DNA of 64,000 nt from Rhodobium orientis (GTDB taxonomy: Bacteria > Pseudomonadota > Alphaproteobacteria > Rhizobiales > Rhodobiaceae), in assembly GCF_003258835.1 (NCBI RefSeq), contig NZ_NPEV01000018.1:1-64000 (forward strand). Direction: 5' to 3'. The translations under genes and the position numbers were made by a program. Positions within the stretch are counted from its first letter, which is position 1. The number at the start of each line of letters is the position of its first letter. Below the pieces are notes generated by a model. It did not search any database. It was not told the origin of the DNA and saw nothing but the letters and a program-made list of their open reading frames with translations. Of this stretch, positions 1 through 10,116 are shown piece after piece.

Positions 1-191
1 ACGCCGCGAAACGTCTGAAACCAAGTAGAATCAATGCCATGCACCCTGTCTACAAAATTAGACCGGACAGTAGTGGGCTTGACCCGGCAATCCATAGGGC
101 ATTTGATTTCAAACGGTTAGGTCAGTTTGTGTTCGAAGTGCAGGCGGACCGCGACAGGACGTGCTGGACCATCCCCTGCCGCACCGCCGGA
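1..191. other. gene-free left edge
   Basis: No convincing coding region, RNA gene or terminator was seen between the window edge and the repeat that begins near 192. Short open frames here have no recognisable protein similarity. Confidence 0.5.
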
Positions 192-308
192 CTGGATTGC
201 TTCGCTGCGCTCGCAATGACGCGTTACATTTTCGTCGTCATTGCGAGGGTCCGAAGGACGGGGAGCGGCGCGTGACGCGAGCCTGGGGAGGCCGACGCGG
301 CAATCCAG
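192..308. repeat. dispersed palindromic intergenic repeat, copy A
   Basis: The stretch opens with CTGGATTGCTTCGC...TCGCAATGAC (192-220) and continues with GTCATTGCGAG (237-247) ... CGGCAATCCAG (298-308), so the same core appears in both orientations. The same words recur at 55881-55986 in this window, so this is a repeat family rather than coding sequence. It sits just upstream of recO. Function unknown; it may form mRNA hairpins or simply be a non-autonomous repeat. Confidence 0.7.
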
Positions 309-357
309 CCTTTCGGCAGCCCTGCGAAAGAAGGCCGAGAGACGGGCGCGAAAAAAA

Positions 358-1077
358 ATGGAATGGAGCGACGAGGGAACGGTCATCGGCGTGCGCCGCC
401 ACGGCGAGACCAGCGTCATTCTGGAAATGATGACCGTAGCCCATGGCCGGCATCTGGGCCTCGTCCGCGGCGGCCGCTCGCGCCGGCACCAGGCCACCCT
501 GCAACCCGGCAACGACCTTTCAATCACCTGGCGCGCGCGGCTCGACAGCCATCTCGGCCTCTATGCCGTCGAACCCCTGAAGCTGCGTGCCGCAAACGTC
601 ATGGAGACCGCGTTCGGTGTCCATGTGGTGCAGACCGTCTCGTCCCTCTTACGCCTGCTGCCCGAACGCGACCCGCACCAGCGCCTGCACCTGATGGCCG
701 TCGCCATCCTCGATCACCTTTCCGACGCCCCGCTCACCGGCGAACTGCTGGTCCGCTTCGAGACCCGGCTCCTGGAAGAACTCGGCTTCGGCCTCGACCT
801 CACCTCCTGCGCGGCGACGGGCACGCGCGAGGACCTCGCCTACGTTTCGCCGAAATCGGCCCGCGCCGTCTCGCGACAGGCCGGGCAGCCCTATAAGGAC
901 AAGCTCCTGCCCCTGCCGCCCTTCCTCCTCGCCGATCCCGGCGAGCGCCCGCCCGCCGAGGATATCTCAGCCGGCCTCGCACTCACCGGCTTCTTCCTCA
1001 CCCGCCACATCTTCGAGCCCCGCGGCCTGCCCCCCTTGCGCGAGCGCGACCGGATCGTGGAGGAACTGAAGGGGTAA
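358..1077 (+). CDS. recO: DNA repair protein RecO
   Basis: This 239-residue protein matches RecO, the recombination mediator that helps RecR load RecA on SSB-coated single-stranded DNA and promotes strand annealing. The N-terminal OB-fold region begins MEWSDEGTVIGVRRHGE, the usual alphaproteobacterial RecO start, so I chose the ATG at 358 rather than in-frame starts further upstream that run into the intergenic repeat. The C-terminal helical part ends ...RDRIVEELKG, as expected for the family. Length is normal. The next gene begins within 100 bases on the same strand. Alphaproteobacterial RecO commonly lacks the four-cysteine zinc site, and no such site is evident here. Identification is firm. 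Confidence 0.93.
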   Translation: MEWSDEGTVIGVRRHGETSVILEMMTVAHGRHLGLVRGGRSRRHQATLQPGNDLSITWRARLDSHLGLYAVEPLKLRAANVMETAFGVHVVQTVSSLLRLLPERDPHQRLHLMAVAILDHLSDAPLTGELLVRFETRLLEELGFGLDLTSCAATGTREDLAYVSPKSARAVSRQAGQPYKDKLLPLPPFLLADPGERPPAEDISAGLALTGFFLTRHIFEPRGLPPLRERDRIVEELKG

Positions 1078-1162
1078 GGCCATGCGCGCTCGTGTCCCGC
1101 GCTCTAACCCGGTTCATCTGCTAACCCTTGGCGGCGATCGTCCCAAGCCGGAGTTCTTTTCG

Positions 1163-2116
1163 ATGCTGAGACGTCTGTGGCAGTCGGCAATGATCGGCCT
1201 TGCGCGTTCCGCCTCGCTAAAGGGCTTGATGCAGAACAACCGCACGGCCGCCGCCATGATGCAGCGCTATGTGGCCGGGGGAACGGCCGGGGAGGCGGTC
1301 GCCACCGCCCGCGACCTCGCCGCCAAGGGCATCTCCGTCTCCCTGTTCTATCTCGGCGAATATGTCGAGACCCGCGAGGGCATCGACGAGGCGGTCCGGG
1401 AGAAGTTGGCCGCGATCAAGGCGCTGTCGGACGCCGGCCTCGACATCCACGTCTCCGTCGACCCGACCCAGATCGGCCTCGGCGTCTCCTCCGACCTGAT
1501 GGCGGAGAACGCGCGCACGATCGGCCACGCACTGGCGGATGCCGCCCGCGGCCCCGGCCGCCATTGCCTGATGCTCGACATGGAAGACCACACGACCATC
1601 GATGCAACGCTCGCGCTGCACGATGACCTCGCCGCGGGCGGCATCCCCGTGGCGGTCACCCTGCAGGCCTACCTGAAGCGCACCGAAGCCGATCTTCAAG
1701 CCCGCATCCAGCCGGGCGGCATGGTCCGCCTCGTCAAGGGCGCCTTCGTCGCCGGCCCCGAGATCGCCCATGTCGGCAACGCGGCCATCAAGGAGAATTC
1801 GCGAAAACTCATCGACCTGATGCTCTCGCAAAAGGCCCGCGACTGCGGCTTCTATCCCGTTATCGCGACCCATGACGACCGCCTGCAGGACTACGCCATC
1901 GAGCGCGCCAAAGCGATCGGCTGGGCGCCCGACGCTTACGAGTTCGAAATGCTCTTCGGCGTCCGCACGAAGCTCGCGGAAACCCTGGCTGCAAGCGGCC
2001 ACCGTATCCGCCTCTACACCCCCTTCGGCCGCGACTGGTGGCCCTACGGCATCCGCCGCATCGGCGAGAACCCGGCAAGCCTGCCACTGCTGGTGAGGTC
2101 GCTTGTGAGCAGGTAG
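1163..2116 (+). CDS. proline dehydrogenase family protein
   Basis: The 317-residue product resembles the stand-alone proline dehydrogenase (PRODH) domain, an FAD-dependent TIM barrel that oxidises proline to pyrroline-5-carboxylate. The diagnostic C-terminal motif is present as RLYTPFGRDWWPYGIRRIGE near residues 283-302; the paired arginines R298/R299 correspond to substrate-carboxylate ligands in the family. An in-frame ATG exists at 1082, but the ATG at 1163 has GGAG at a 9-base spacing and begins MLRRLWQSA like homologues, so I prefer it. No P5C dehydrogenase domain is fused and none is adjacent, unlike the bifunctional PutA usual in proteobacteria. The true substrate could differ from proline. 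Confidence 0.8.
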   Translation: MLRRLWQSAMIGLARSASLKGLMQNNRTAAAMMQRYVAGGTAGEAVATARDLAAKGISVSLFYLGEYVETREGIDEAVREKLAAIKALSDAGLDIHVSVDPTQIGLGVSSDLMAENARTIGHALADAARGPGRHCLMLDMEDHTTIDATLALHDDLAAGGIPVAVTLQAYLKRTEADLQARIQPGGMVRLVKGAFVAGPEIAHVGNAAIKENSRKLIDLMLSQKARDCGFYPVIATHDDRLQDYAIERAKAIGWAPDAYEFEMLFGVRTKLAETLAASGHRIRLYTPFGRDWWPYGIRRIGENPASLPLLVRSLVSR

Positions 2117-2175
2117 GTGTTCGCTACGCGCCCAACTCCCTTGCCAGCCGCCGCCCCCGCCGGTACTGAAATCCC

Positions 2176-4443
2176 ATGGGAAACGAGGTGATTCCCCCGT
2201 CCGGCGGGGTCGAGAGCGTCAATCTGCGCGAGGCGCTGGAAGAGCGGTATCTTGCCTATGCGCTCTCCACGATCATGCACCGCGCCCTGCCGGATGTGCG
2301 CGACGGGCTGAAGCCCGTCCACCGGCGGCTGCTCTATGCCATGCGGCTGTTGAAGCTCGACCCCGGCCAGGGCTTCAAGAAATGCGCCCGCGTCGTCGGC
2401 GACGTCATGGGTAAGTTCCACCCCCATGGCGACCAGGCGATCTACGACGCCATGGTGCGGCTGGCGCAGGACTTCTCCGTCCGCTATCCGCTGGTCGAGG
2501 GCCAGGGCAATTTCGGCAATATCGACGGCGATAACGCCGCCGCCATGCGCTACACAGAGGCGCGGCTGACCGACATCGCAAAGCGCCTGCTCGACGGCAT
2601 CGACGAGGACGCGGTCGACTTCCGCGAAACCTATGACGGCGAGGACGAGGAGCCGATTGTCCTGCCGGGCGGCTTTCCGAACTTGCTTGCCAACGGCTCG
2701 TCGGGCATCGCCGTCGGCATGGCGACCTCCATCCCGCCGCACAATGCGGCCGAGCTGTGCATCGCCGCGCGTCACCTCATCAAGCATCCGAACGCCACCA
2801 TCGACAAGCTGGTTGACTATGTGCCGGGCCCGGATTTCCCGACCGGCGGCATCATCGTCGACAGCCGCGACAGCATCGTCGAGGCCTACACCACCGGCCG
2901 CGGCGGGTTCCGCGTGCGCTCCCGCTGGCACCAGGAGGACCACAAGCGCGGCACCTGGGTCATCGTCGTCACCGAGATCCCCTATCAGGTGCAAAAGGCG
3001 CGGCTGATCGAAAAGATCGCCGAACTCCTGCAGGCCCGCCGCCTGCCGCTCCTCGCCGATATCCGCGACGAGTCGGCCGAGGACGTGCGCATCGTGCTGG
3101 AGCCGCGCGCGCGCACGGTCGATCCCGCGCTGATGATGGAATCCCTCTTCAAGCTGACGGACCTTGAGAGCCGCATTCCGCTCAACATGAACGTGCTGTC
3201 GCGCGGCCAGGTGCCGAACGTGCTCGGCCTGCGCGATGTGTTGCTGCAATGGCTGGAGCATCGCCGGGAGGTGCTGGTCCGCCGCGCCCGGCACCGGCTC
3301 GGCAAGATCGAGCACCGGCTGGAGGTCCTCGGCGGCTACCTCATCGCCTATCTCAACCTCGACGAGGTGATCCGCATCATCCGCGAGGAGGACGAGCCGA
3401 AGAAGGAGCTGATGCGGGTCTTCGAGCTGACGGACGTCCAGGCCGAGGCGATTCTCAACATGCGCCTGCGCGCGCTGAGGAAGCTCGAAGAGCTGGAAAT
3501 CCGGAAAGAGCATGAGGCGCTGACGGCGGAAAAGGCCGAGATCGAGGCGCTGCTCGGCTCCGAAGAGGCCCAGTGGAAGAAGATTTCCGACGAACTGACC
3601 GAGATCGCCAAGGCCTATGGCCCGACGACGGAGCTGGGCAAGCGCCGCACGGATTTCGGCGAGGCGCCGGAGCACCAGGACGCCGACATCAAGGAGGCGA
3701 TGATCGAGCGCGAGCCGATCACCGTCGTCGTCTCCGAAAAGGGCTGGATCCGCGCCCTGAAGGGCCACGGCCAGGACCTCACCAGCCTTGCCTTCAAGCA
3801 GGGCGACAAGCTGGGACATGCCTTTCCGGCCGAGACCACCGACAAGATCCTCGTTTTTTCGACGGGCGGGCGCTTCTACACCCTGTCGGCGGACAGGCTG
3901 CCCGGCGGGCGCGGCCATGGCGAGCCGGTCCGCATCATGGTCGACATGGACCAGGATCAGGATGTGGTCGCCGTCTTCGTCCACAGGCCCGGCCGCAAGC
4001 TCTTGGTCGCGGCGACCGACGGGCGCGGCTTCGTCGTCGCCGAGGACGAGGTGATCGCGAGCACCCGAAAGGGCAAGCAGGTGCTGACCGTCACAGGGAC
4101 CGACGAAGCAAAAATCTGCCGCCCGGTCGTGCGCGACGGCGTTTCAGGCGACACGGTCGCCGTCGTCGGCCAGAACCGGAAGCTGTTGATTTTCCCGCTG
4201 GAACAGGTGCCGGAAATGGGCCGCGGCCGCGGCGTCCGCCTGCAGCGCTACAAGGACGGCGGCATATCGGATGTGCGCGTGTTCTCCGGCGAGGCGGGCC
4301 TCACCTGGTCGGATTCGGCCGGCCGCACCCACACAAGAAGCCTCGACGAACTGACCGAATGGCGCGGCGAACGCGCCCAGGCCGGCCGCATCGCCCCGAC
4401 AGGCTTCCCCCGTGGCAACCGGTTTGGGGACGAGGGGCTCTGA
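2176..4443 (+). CDS. parC: DNA topoisomerase IV subunit A
   Basis: ParC, with ParE, decatenates daughter chromosomes. The 755-residue product has the winged-helix breakage-reunion domain with the catalytic tyrosine Y126 in [10 protein letters not shown], the long coiled-coil and C-gate region (about 330-480), and a C-terminal region of degenerate beta-pinwheel blades (about 500-740) without a clear GyrA box, which favours ParC over GyrA. In the quinolone-determining helix ([12 protein letters not shown]) the positions of E. coli ParC S80 and E84 are Q87 and D91. The gene is followed on the opposite strand by selO, so the two are convergent. Start at 2176 agrees with the conserved N-terminus. 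Length is typical. Confidence 0.93.
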   Translation: MGNEVIPPSGGVESVNLREALEERYLAYALSTIMHRALPDVRDGLKPVHRRLLYAMRLLKLDPGQGFKKCARVVGDVMGKFHPHGDQAIYDAMVRLAQDFSVRYPLVEGQGNFGNIDGDNAAAMRYTEARLTDIAKRLLDGIDEDAVDFRETYDGEDEEPIVLPGGFPNLLANGSSGIAVGMATSIPPHNAAELCIAARHLIKHPNATIDKLVDYVPGPDFPTGGIIVDSRDSIVEAYTTGRGGFRVRSRWHQEDHKRGTWVIVVTEIPYQVQKARLIEKIAELLQARRLPLLADIRDESAEDVRIVLEPRARTVDPALMMESLFKLTDLESRIPLNMNVLSRGQVPNVLGLRDVLLQWLEHRREVLVRRARHRLGKIEHRLEVLGGYLIAYLNLDEVIRIIREEDEPKKELMRVFELTDVQAEAILNMRLRALRKLEELEIRKEHEALTAEKAEIEALLGSEEAQWKKISDELTEIAKAYGPTTELGKRRTDFGEAPEHQDADIKEAMIEREPITVVVSEKGWIRALKGHGQDLTSLAFKQGDKLGHAFPAETTDKILVFSTGGRFYTLSADRLPGGRGHGEPVRIMVDMDQDQDVVAVFVHRPGRKLLVAATDGRGFVVAEDEVIASTRKGKQVLTVTGTDEAKICRPVVRDGVSGDTVAVVGQNRKLLIFPLEQVPEMGRGRGVRLQRYKDGGISDVRVFSGEAGLTWSDSAGRTHTRSLDELTEWRGERAQAGRIAPTGFPRGNRFGDEGL

Positions 4444-4450
4444 GCCTGTA

Positions 4451-5917
4451 TCAGGTCCCGCAGAAAGTCTGACGGATTTCCTCGCCCGGCTCGGGCGGCA
4501 GGGCGTAGCGGCCAAGACCCGCCCGTTCGGTGAAGGGATCGGCGAGCACGTCCAGCAACGTCTCGAACGGCCCGGTGTCGTCATTCTCGACGGCGGCCTG
4601 AAGTGCTTCCTCGACCATGTGGTTGCGCGGGATGTAGATCGGGTTGGCGGCGTTGAGCCGCGCGGCGATCTCGGAAAGGGAAACGCCTTCTTCGCCGAGC
4701 CGCGCCCGCCATTTCGCCGCCCAGCGGTCGAATTCCGTCGGGTCGACGAAGAGCGACCTCGATCCGCGATCCGTATCCTCTTCAAGGCTTTCCGCAAGCC
4801 GGCGGAAGGTGAGGGTGAAGTCGGCCTCGCTGCGTGACATCGCCTCGAGCAGCTCCTGCAGAAGCTCCCCATCGCCCTCGCGCGGCTCTGACAGGCCGAG
4901 CTTTGCGGAAAAGAGCGCCAGCTTTTCCCGCTCGAACAGCGCCGGGAAAGCATCGATGGCCGCCTGCGCGGGCGCAACGGCCGCCTCCATGTCCTCATCG
5001 ATCAGCGGTAAGAGGCACTGGGCGAACTGCGCCAGGTTCCATTGCGCCATGGCCGGCTGGTTGCCGAAGGCGTAGCGCCCGTAATGGTCGATAGAACTGT
5101 AGACCCGGCCCGGATGATAGAAATCCATGAAGGCGCAGGGGCCGAAATCGATGGTCTCGCCGGAGACCGCCATGTTGTCGGTGTTCATGACGCCGTGGAT
5201 GAAGCCGACCGACATCCACTGGGCCACCAGCCGCGCTTGGCGTTCGACGACGGTTTCCAAGAGAGCAAGGGCCGGGCGGTCCGCTTGGCCAAGCTCCGGA
5301 TAGAGACGGTCGATGACGTGCCGGCCGAGCCGGGCGATGGCGTCGACGTCCTCGCGTGCGGCGAAATACTGGAAGGTGCCGACACGCACATGGCTGCGGG
5401 CAACGCGGGCAAGCACCGCACCGGGCAGCCGCGCCTCGCGATAGACCGGCTCGCCGGTTTTCACCGCGGCAAGCGCCCGCGTCGTCGGGATGCCGAGGGC
5501 ATGCATCGCTTCGGCAACAATATATTCCCTGAGAACCGGGCCGACGGCGGCCCGCCCGTCGCCGCCGCGCGAGAACGGCGTGCGCCCCGAGCCCTTCAGG
5601 TGCAGATCGAAGCGAACGCCGTGAGGGTCCACCACCTCGCCGACGAGCACGGCCCGCCCGTCGCCGAGCTGCGGCACGAAATTGCCGAACTGGTGGCCGG
5701 CATAGGCCATGGCGATGGGCTCGGCCGTCTCCGGAAAGCGGTTGCCGGACAGCATGTCGAGGCCCTCGGGCGAGGAAAGAAAGTCTGCATTGAGCCCGAG
5801 CGCCTCCGCCAGTCCGACGTTCACCTTGATGAGCTCAGGCGCCCGGACGGGTGAGGGCTCCATCCGCGCAAAGAAGCGGTCGGGAAGTTCGGAATAGGTG
5901 TTCTGGAAGGAAAGCAA
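4451..5917 (-). CDS. selO: protein adenylyltransferase SelO
   Basis: SelO (YdiU/UPF0061) is a pseudokinase-fold enzyme that transfers AMP from ATP to Ser/Thr/Tyr residues of target proteins and is linked to redox stress. The 488-residue product carries the family signature GHQFGNFVPQLGDGRA (74-89), the nucleotide-binding lysine in LHLKGSG (K108), the catalytic-loop region HGVMNTDNM (D247) and the metal-binding aspartate of IDFG (D257). It ends QTFCGT, so the C-terminal cysteine that can pair in a redox disulfide is kept but no selenocysteine context is seen. It is convergent with parC, 7 bases apart. Length is normal for bacterial SelO. Confidence 0.93.
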   Translation of the reverse strand: MLSFQNTYSELPDRFFARMEPSPVRAPELIKVNVGLAEALGLNADFLSSPEGLDMLSGNRFPETAEPIAMAYAGHQFGNFVPQLGDGRAVLVGEVVDPHGVRFDLHLKGSGRTPFSRGGDGRAAVGPVLREYIVAEAMHALGIPTTRALAAVKTGEPVYREARLPGAVLARVARSHVRVGTFQYFAAREDVDAIARLGRHVIDRLYPELGQADRPALALLETVVERQARLVAQWMSVGFIHGVMNTDNMAVSGETIDFGPCAFMDFYHPGRVYSSIDHYGRYAFGNQPAMAQWNLAQFAQCLLPLIDEDMEAAVAPAQAAIDAFPALFEREKLALFSAKLGLSEPREGDGELLQELLEAMSRSEADFTLTFRRLAESLEEDTDRGSRSLFVDPTEFDRWAAKWRARLGEEGVSLSEIAARLNAANPIYIPRNHMVEEALQAAVENDDTGPFETLLDVLADPFTERAGLGRYALPPEPGEEIRQTFCGT

Positions 5918-6045
5918 GGCAAAGACCCCGGAAGAAAACGCAATACGCGACCGACGCGCGCGGCTCCCGGGGTTTTAGGGTTTTGTCACGGGAATGACAG
6001 GTGCGATTGGAGCGGGCGACGAGAAGAATTTCAGCACGCCGGGTC

Positions 6046-7185
6046 TCACGCCACGCGCTTGAGCCTCACCGCCGCTTCCTTCCAGACCCGGCGCTTCAGC
6101 CGCCGGGCGGTGCGCCGGAGGCGCCATTTGAGGGCAGTGTCCTTGGCCGTCCGCCGCATGCGCATGGTGAGCGCGGCCGTTTCCGCATCGACCTTCCGTT
6201 TGCGTTCGTCGCCATAGAATTGGGCGATGTCTTCCGCCGAGATCGCGCCGGCCTCCAGCCATTTCGCCGCATATGTTCCGGCCAGAATCTCCACGTCGTT
6301 GAGCACCTTGGTAAGGCCGGTGCCGGTGGTCGGGCAGACGGCGGAGTAGGCGTCGCCGGTCAGCACGATCCCGGGCAGCGCCGGCCCTTCCGTGCGATAG
6401 AGGTTGAGGGCGAAGCGGTCGATCCGGCCGGTAACGCGGAAATCGCCGGTGACCTGTTTGAGGCCGGGCATCAGGCGGAAGAGGGCCTCCGCCGGGGCGT
6501 CCGCAATCTCCGCGATGCGCGGGTCGTCGCCGGTCCAGTAGGCAAAGACGTTGAGGCGCATGCCTTCGGCGACCGGAAAGAAGGTGGCAAGGGCGATGTC
6601 GGAATCCTCCCGGTCGCCCCAATAGGTCATGTCCTGGAACGAAAAGCCGGCGGCCTCCGTCGCCTCGATGGTCATGCCGAGCGAGACGCTATGCGACGGG
6701 CTGACGATGTTGCGGGTGAGCCCTAGGCGGGTGAGGAGTTTTGGCGCATGGCCGGTGGTCAGGACCACGAGCTTTGGCCGAAGTGTCTCGCCCTGATCCA
6801 GTTCGACCGTGGGTCCGTCATCACCGGTCGAGATCGACGTCACCCGTGCGGTGCGGAAATCGATCGCCTCGGGCAGGGCGCCGCGCAGGAGGTTGACGAG
6901 GTCGTGGTAGAGGATGCCGTAGTGCTCGGTCGGGCCGGTGCTGACGGCCGTGCCCATCCAGGCGTCGGTGACGCGCGTGATCGGCGTTGAATGTGCGGCA
7001 ACGAGGTCGAGGAACCCCATCCGGCGCAGGCGCTCGGCCTGGTCCTTGCCGACGAACTCGCATTTGAAGGTCGGCGGGCAGGGGTGCCGCGCATCGATCA
7101 GGGTGACGTCCAGGCCCTGGCGGTGCAGCAGCGCCGCCGTCAGCGTGCCGCCAACCCCGGCACCGACAATGACAACGTCAGCCAT
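6046..7185 (-). CDS. FAD-dependent monooxygenase/oxidoreductase
   Basis: This 379-residue protein belongs to the FAD-dependent PHBH-fold oxidoreductases (tryptophan halogenase / geranylgeranyl reductase-like group). The Rossmann motif VIVGAGVGG is at the N-terminus with an acidic end of strand 2 (TLID), and the second FAD motif appears as IVLTGDAYSA near residue 280. I chose the ATG at 7185 because the AAGGA sequence is 11 bases ahead of it; the ATG at 7197 would directly abut that sequence. The C-terminal 40 residues are strongly basic and arginine-rich, which is odd for the family. It lies alone between selO and bpt, so the substrate cannot be inferred. Confidence 0.75.
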   Translation of the reverse strand: MADVVIVGAGVGGTLTAALLHRQGLDVTLIDARHPCPPTFKCEFVGKDQAERLRRMGFLDLVAAHSTPITRVTDAWMGTAVSTGPTEHYGILYHDLVNLLRGALPEAIDFRTARVTSISTGDDGPTVELDQGETLRPKLVVLTTGHAPKLLTRLGLTRNIVSPSHSVSLGMTIEATEAAGFSFQDMTYWGDREDSDIALATFFPVAEGMRLNVFAYWTGDDPRIAEIADAPAEALFRLMPGLKQVTGDFRVTGRIDRFALNLYRTEGPALPGIVLTGDAYSAVCPTTGTGLTKVLNDVEILAGTYAAKWLEAGAISAEDIAQFYGDERKRKVDAETAALTMRMRRTAKDTALKWRLRRTARRLKRRVWKEAAVRLKRVA

Positions 7186-7273
7186 CGTTTCGCGCATCCT
7201 TTTGAAACGGTTTTCTTTTCAAGGATGCGGGTCAGCAAGTTCCGTGCCGGCGAGGCAGGGATACGGCCGCTGT

Positions 7274-8011
7274 CTATTCCCAGCCGTGCGGCCCGAGCTT
7301 TTCCTGGGGCTGGAAGCGGGTCTTGTAGTCCATCTTCGGCGAGCCATCGACCCAGTAGCCGAGATAGACGTAAGGCAGGCCGCGCGCCCGCGCCCGGGCG
7401 ATATGATCGAGGATCATGAGCGTGCCGAGGCTGCGGTCCGGCATCTCCGTGTCGAAGAAGGAATAGACCATGGACAGGCCATCGGAGAGGATGTCGGTCA
7501 GCGCGGTCGCCACCAGCGCGCCGTCGCCGGCCTCCGTGATGCCGCTGTCGGGGCCGCGCAGGCGATACTCGATGACCATGGTGTCGACATGGGTGTCCTC
7601 GACCATCATGGCGTAGTCGAGCACGGTCATGTCGGCCATGCCGCCGTCGGCGTGGCGCGCATCCAGATAGCTGCGGAACAGGGAATACTGCTCGGAAGAC
7701 GGCTTTGCCGCGCCCTCGCGGCCGATCAGGTCGGCGTTGCGGTTGCGGATGCGCCGGAACGAGCGGCTGTCCTCGAAATGCTCGGTATCGACGCGGACCG
7801 AGACGCAGGCCCGGCAGCCCTCGCAGGCCGGCCGGTAGGCGATGTTCTGGGAGCGCCGGAACCCGCCCTGGGTCAGGATGTCGTTGAGCGTCGAGGCCCG
7901 GGCGCCGACCAGATGCGTGAACACCTTGCGCTCCTGGCGCCCGCGCAGGTACGGGCAGGGAGACGGCGCCGTCAGGTAGAATTGCGGATTATCGATATAT
8001 TGCCGTGTCAT
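7274..8011 (-). CDS. bpt: leucyltransferase Bpt (aspartate/glutamate leucyltransferase)
   Basis: The 245-residue product matches the Ate1/Bpt family. Bacterial Bpt transfers leucine from Leu-tRNA to proteins with N-terminal Asp or Glu, making them ClpS-ClpAP substrates of the N-end rule pathway. Family marks include the N-terminal cysteine in PCPYL (C19), the cysteine-rich run [14 protein letters not shown] near 60-72, and the C-terminal YLGYWV followed by MDYKTRFQP. Many databases name this protein arginyltransferase; the proteobacterial group is the leucyl type. Length is standard. It stands between the monooxygenase and a transporter on the same strand, with no clear operon link. Confidence 0.92.
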   Translation of the reverse strand: MTRQYIDNPQFYLTAPSPCPYLRGRQERKVFTHLVGARASTLNDILTQGGFRRSQNIAYRPACEGCRACVSVRVDTEHFEDSRSFRRIRNRNADLIGREGAAKPSSEQYSLFRSYLDARHADGGMADMTVLDYAMMVEDTHVDTMVIEYRLRGPDSGITEAGDGALVATALTDILSDGLSMVYSFFDTEMPDRSLGTLMILDHIARARARGLPYVYLGYWVDGSPKMDYKTRFQPQEKLGPHGWE

Positions 8012-8092
8012 TCGCCGTCGTCCGGGCGCCCCCCGAGCGCCCCTTCACGCTGGCCACAAACCATCCCCGTGTCCAGCCCGATCCAATACGGA

Positions 8093-9931
8093 TCACAGAC
8101 CATAAACCATTGGCGCGACCACTGTGAAGACAATCCACATCAACAGCACGAGCGGAATGCCGGCGCGCAGGAAATCGGCGAAGCGGTAGTGCCCCGGTCC
8201 CATGACGAGAAGGTTGGTCTGGTAGCCGATCGGCGTCGCGAAGGAGCAGTTGGCGCCGAGGATGACGGCAACGACGAAGGGCTCGGCGGGAAGGCCGGCG
8301 CGGGCAGCGATGCCGATGGCGATCGGCGTGAAGAGCACGGCCGTCGCGTTGTTGGAAAGGACGTTGGTGAGAAGGGCGATCATCAGGAACAGGCCGGAGA
8401 GCAGCACGGTCGCCGACTGGCCCTCCATCGCCGCGACCATCGCCGAAGCGACGGCCGACGCCCCGCCGGTCGCCTCCAGGGCGGTGGCGTTGGCAAGTGC
8501 CGCGCCGACCAGCATGACGATGCGCCCGTCGATGGCGCGCACCGCCTGGCGCACATTGAGGCAGCGGAACGCCAGCATGGCGAGCGCGCCGGACAGCGCC
8601 GAGGTGACGATCGGCACGACGCCGGTGGCGGCAAGGAGGACGACAGCGGCGAAGATGATCAGCGCCCGCCCGGCGAACTGGCGCTGCGGCACCTCGCTTG
8701 CCGACCATTCCATCAGGATGACGTCGTGGTTGGCGCGAAGGCCTTCCACATCGTCGCGCCGGCCGGCGAACAAAAGCACGTCGCCGGCCTCCAGCCGGAT
8801 GTCGCGCATCGGCATGCGCGGCATGCGCGAGCGCCGCTGGATGCCGAGGACGACGCAGTCGGTGTCGGAGGAAAGGCCGGAATTGGTGATGGTCCGGCCG
8901 GTGAGGCGCGAGCCGGGGGCGACGATCGCCTCGGCGAGCGTCAGTTCGTCCGGCTGGCCCTTGCGCTCGCCCGGGTCCATCGGCGGATGCCGGCCGGAGA
9001 TCAGCGTTGCTTTGCCGGTGAGGGCGGACGACAGGGTCGAGCGGGTGGCGGCGACGATGACGGTGTCGCCGATGGCCAGCGTGACGTTCTCGAAGGGCGG
9101 CAGGATCGGGTTGTCGCCGCGCTGGACGAGCCGCACCGTCATATCCTTCAGCGCCGGAAAGAAGCCGGCAACGGCACTCTGGCCGACCAGCGGGTGACCG
9201 GGGCGGATCTCGATCTGGGCGATGAACTGCTTGCCGGAGGCCGAGCGCAGCTCCTCGGCCATGTTCTGGCGCGGCTTCAACAGCCGCGGCATGACGGCGA
9301 GCACATAGACCGCACCGGCAATGGCCATGATCGAGGCGATCGGCGTGAAGGAGAAGAAGGAAAGGGTGACAGCGCCGGAATGGGCGGCGACGTCGGCGAC
9401 CAAGAGGTTGGTCGACGAGCCGATCAGCGTCGTCATGCCGCCGAGGATGGTGATGAAGGACAGCGGCATCAGGATGCGCGACGCCGACACGTTCTGGATC
9501 GCGGCAATCGCCGTCATCACCGGCAGCAGCATGACGACGACGGGGGTGTTGTTGAGGAAGGCGCTGATCAGTCCCGCAACGCCGAGCGCGACCAGCGTCG
9601 CCAGCATCTTCCGGCTGCGCGCGAATCGCGCCATCGCCCGGACCGGCTGCTCCAGGGCATCAGTATGGAACAGCGCCTGGCCGACGATCAGCAGCGACAT
9701 CACGGTGATCAGGGCCGGATTGGCGAAGCCGGCAAGCAGATCCGCCGGCGTCACTTGGGCCGGTCCCGGCAGCGGAAACAGCGTGAAGACGAGGATCAGC
9801 GCGACGATCGAGCCGAGCGACACCACCTCGATGGAGAGCTTTTCCAGCGCATAGAGGACGACCGTGACGCCGATAACGGCGAAAGTCAGCCACATCTGAA
9901 TGTCGGGCGCGAACGCCATCCACCACTCCAC
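8093..9931 (-). CDS. SLC13-family permease with RCK_C (TrkA-C) domains
   Basis: A 612-residue inner-membrane protein of the divalent anion:sodium symporter/ion transporter superfamily. It has an N-terminal block of membrane helices (about 15-215), a soluble central region (about 220-405) with two TrkA-C-like repeats, and a second membrane block (about 415-612). Each membrane block has the conserved helical-hairpin asparagine-rich motif (FLNNTPVV near 123 and VLSNNATAVLF near 525) that forms the substrate and sodium site. Homologues transport sulfate, dicarboxylates or phosphate; the substrate cannot be read from the sequence, and the soluble domains suggest ligand gating. No neighbouring gene points to a pathway. 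Confidence 0.85.
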   Translation of the reverse strand: MEWWMAFAPDIQMWLTFAVIGVTVVLYALEKLSIEVVSLGSIVALILVFTLFPLPGPAQVTPADLLAGFANPALITVMSLLIVGQALFHTDALEQPVRAMARFARSRKMLATLVALGVAGLISAFLNNTPVVVMLLPVMTAIAAIQNVSASRILMPLSFITILGGMTTLIGSSTNLLVADVAAHSGAVTLSFFSFTPIASIMAIAGAVYVLAVMPRLLKPRQNMAEELRSASGKQFIAQIEIRPGHPLVGQSAVAGFFPALKDMTVRLVQRGDNPILPPFENVTLAIGDTVIVAATRSTLSSALTGKATLISGRHPPMDPGERKGQPDELTLAEAIVAPGSRLTGRTITNSGLSSDTDCVVLGIQRRSRMPRMPMRDIRLEAGDVLLFAGRRDDVEGLRANHDVILMEWSASEVPQRQFAGRALIIFAAVVLLAATGVVPIVTSALSGALAMLAFRCLNVRQAVRAIDGRIVMLVGAALANATALEATGGASAVASAMVAAMEGQSATVLLSGLFLMIALLTNVLSNNATAVLFTPIAIGIAARAGLPAEPFVVAVILGANCSFATPIGYQTNLLVMGPGHYRFADFLRAGIPLVLLMWIVFTVVAPMVYGL

Positions 9932-10116
9932 CGGGACGCAATCCGTCCAGTGGTAACCGAGAATGGCGCGGCTGTCTTCACGTCAGCAAGCCGCATCCCG
10001 AGGAAATTCGATGTCAGATCACAGAAACCGGAACAATGTGCTGGAAGTGTTCCAAAAAGGGCGTGTTTTTCCGGCTCTCCGGGCCGTCCGTTTCGCGGCG
10101 ACGACCCGGCCGGCGT
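9932..10116. other. gap between transporter and RDD gene
   Basis: A 185-base region with no gene, repeat or terminator that I can support. It must contain the promoter of the SLC13-type transporter gene. Confidence 0.4.
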
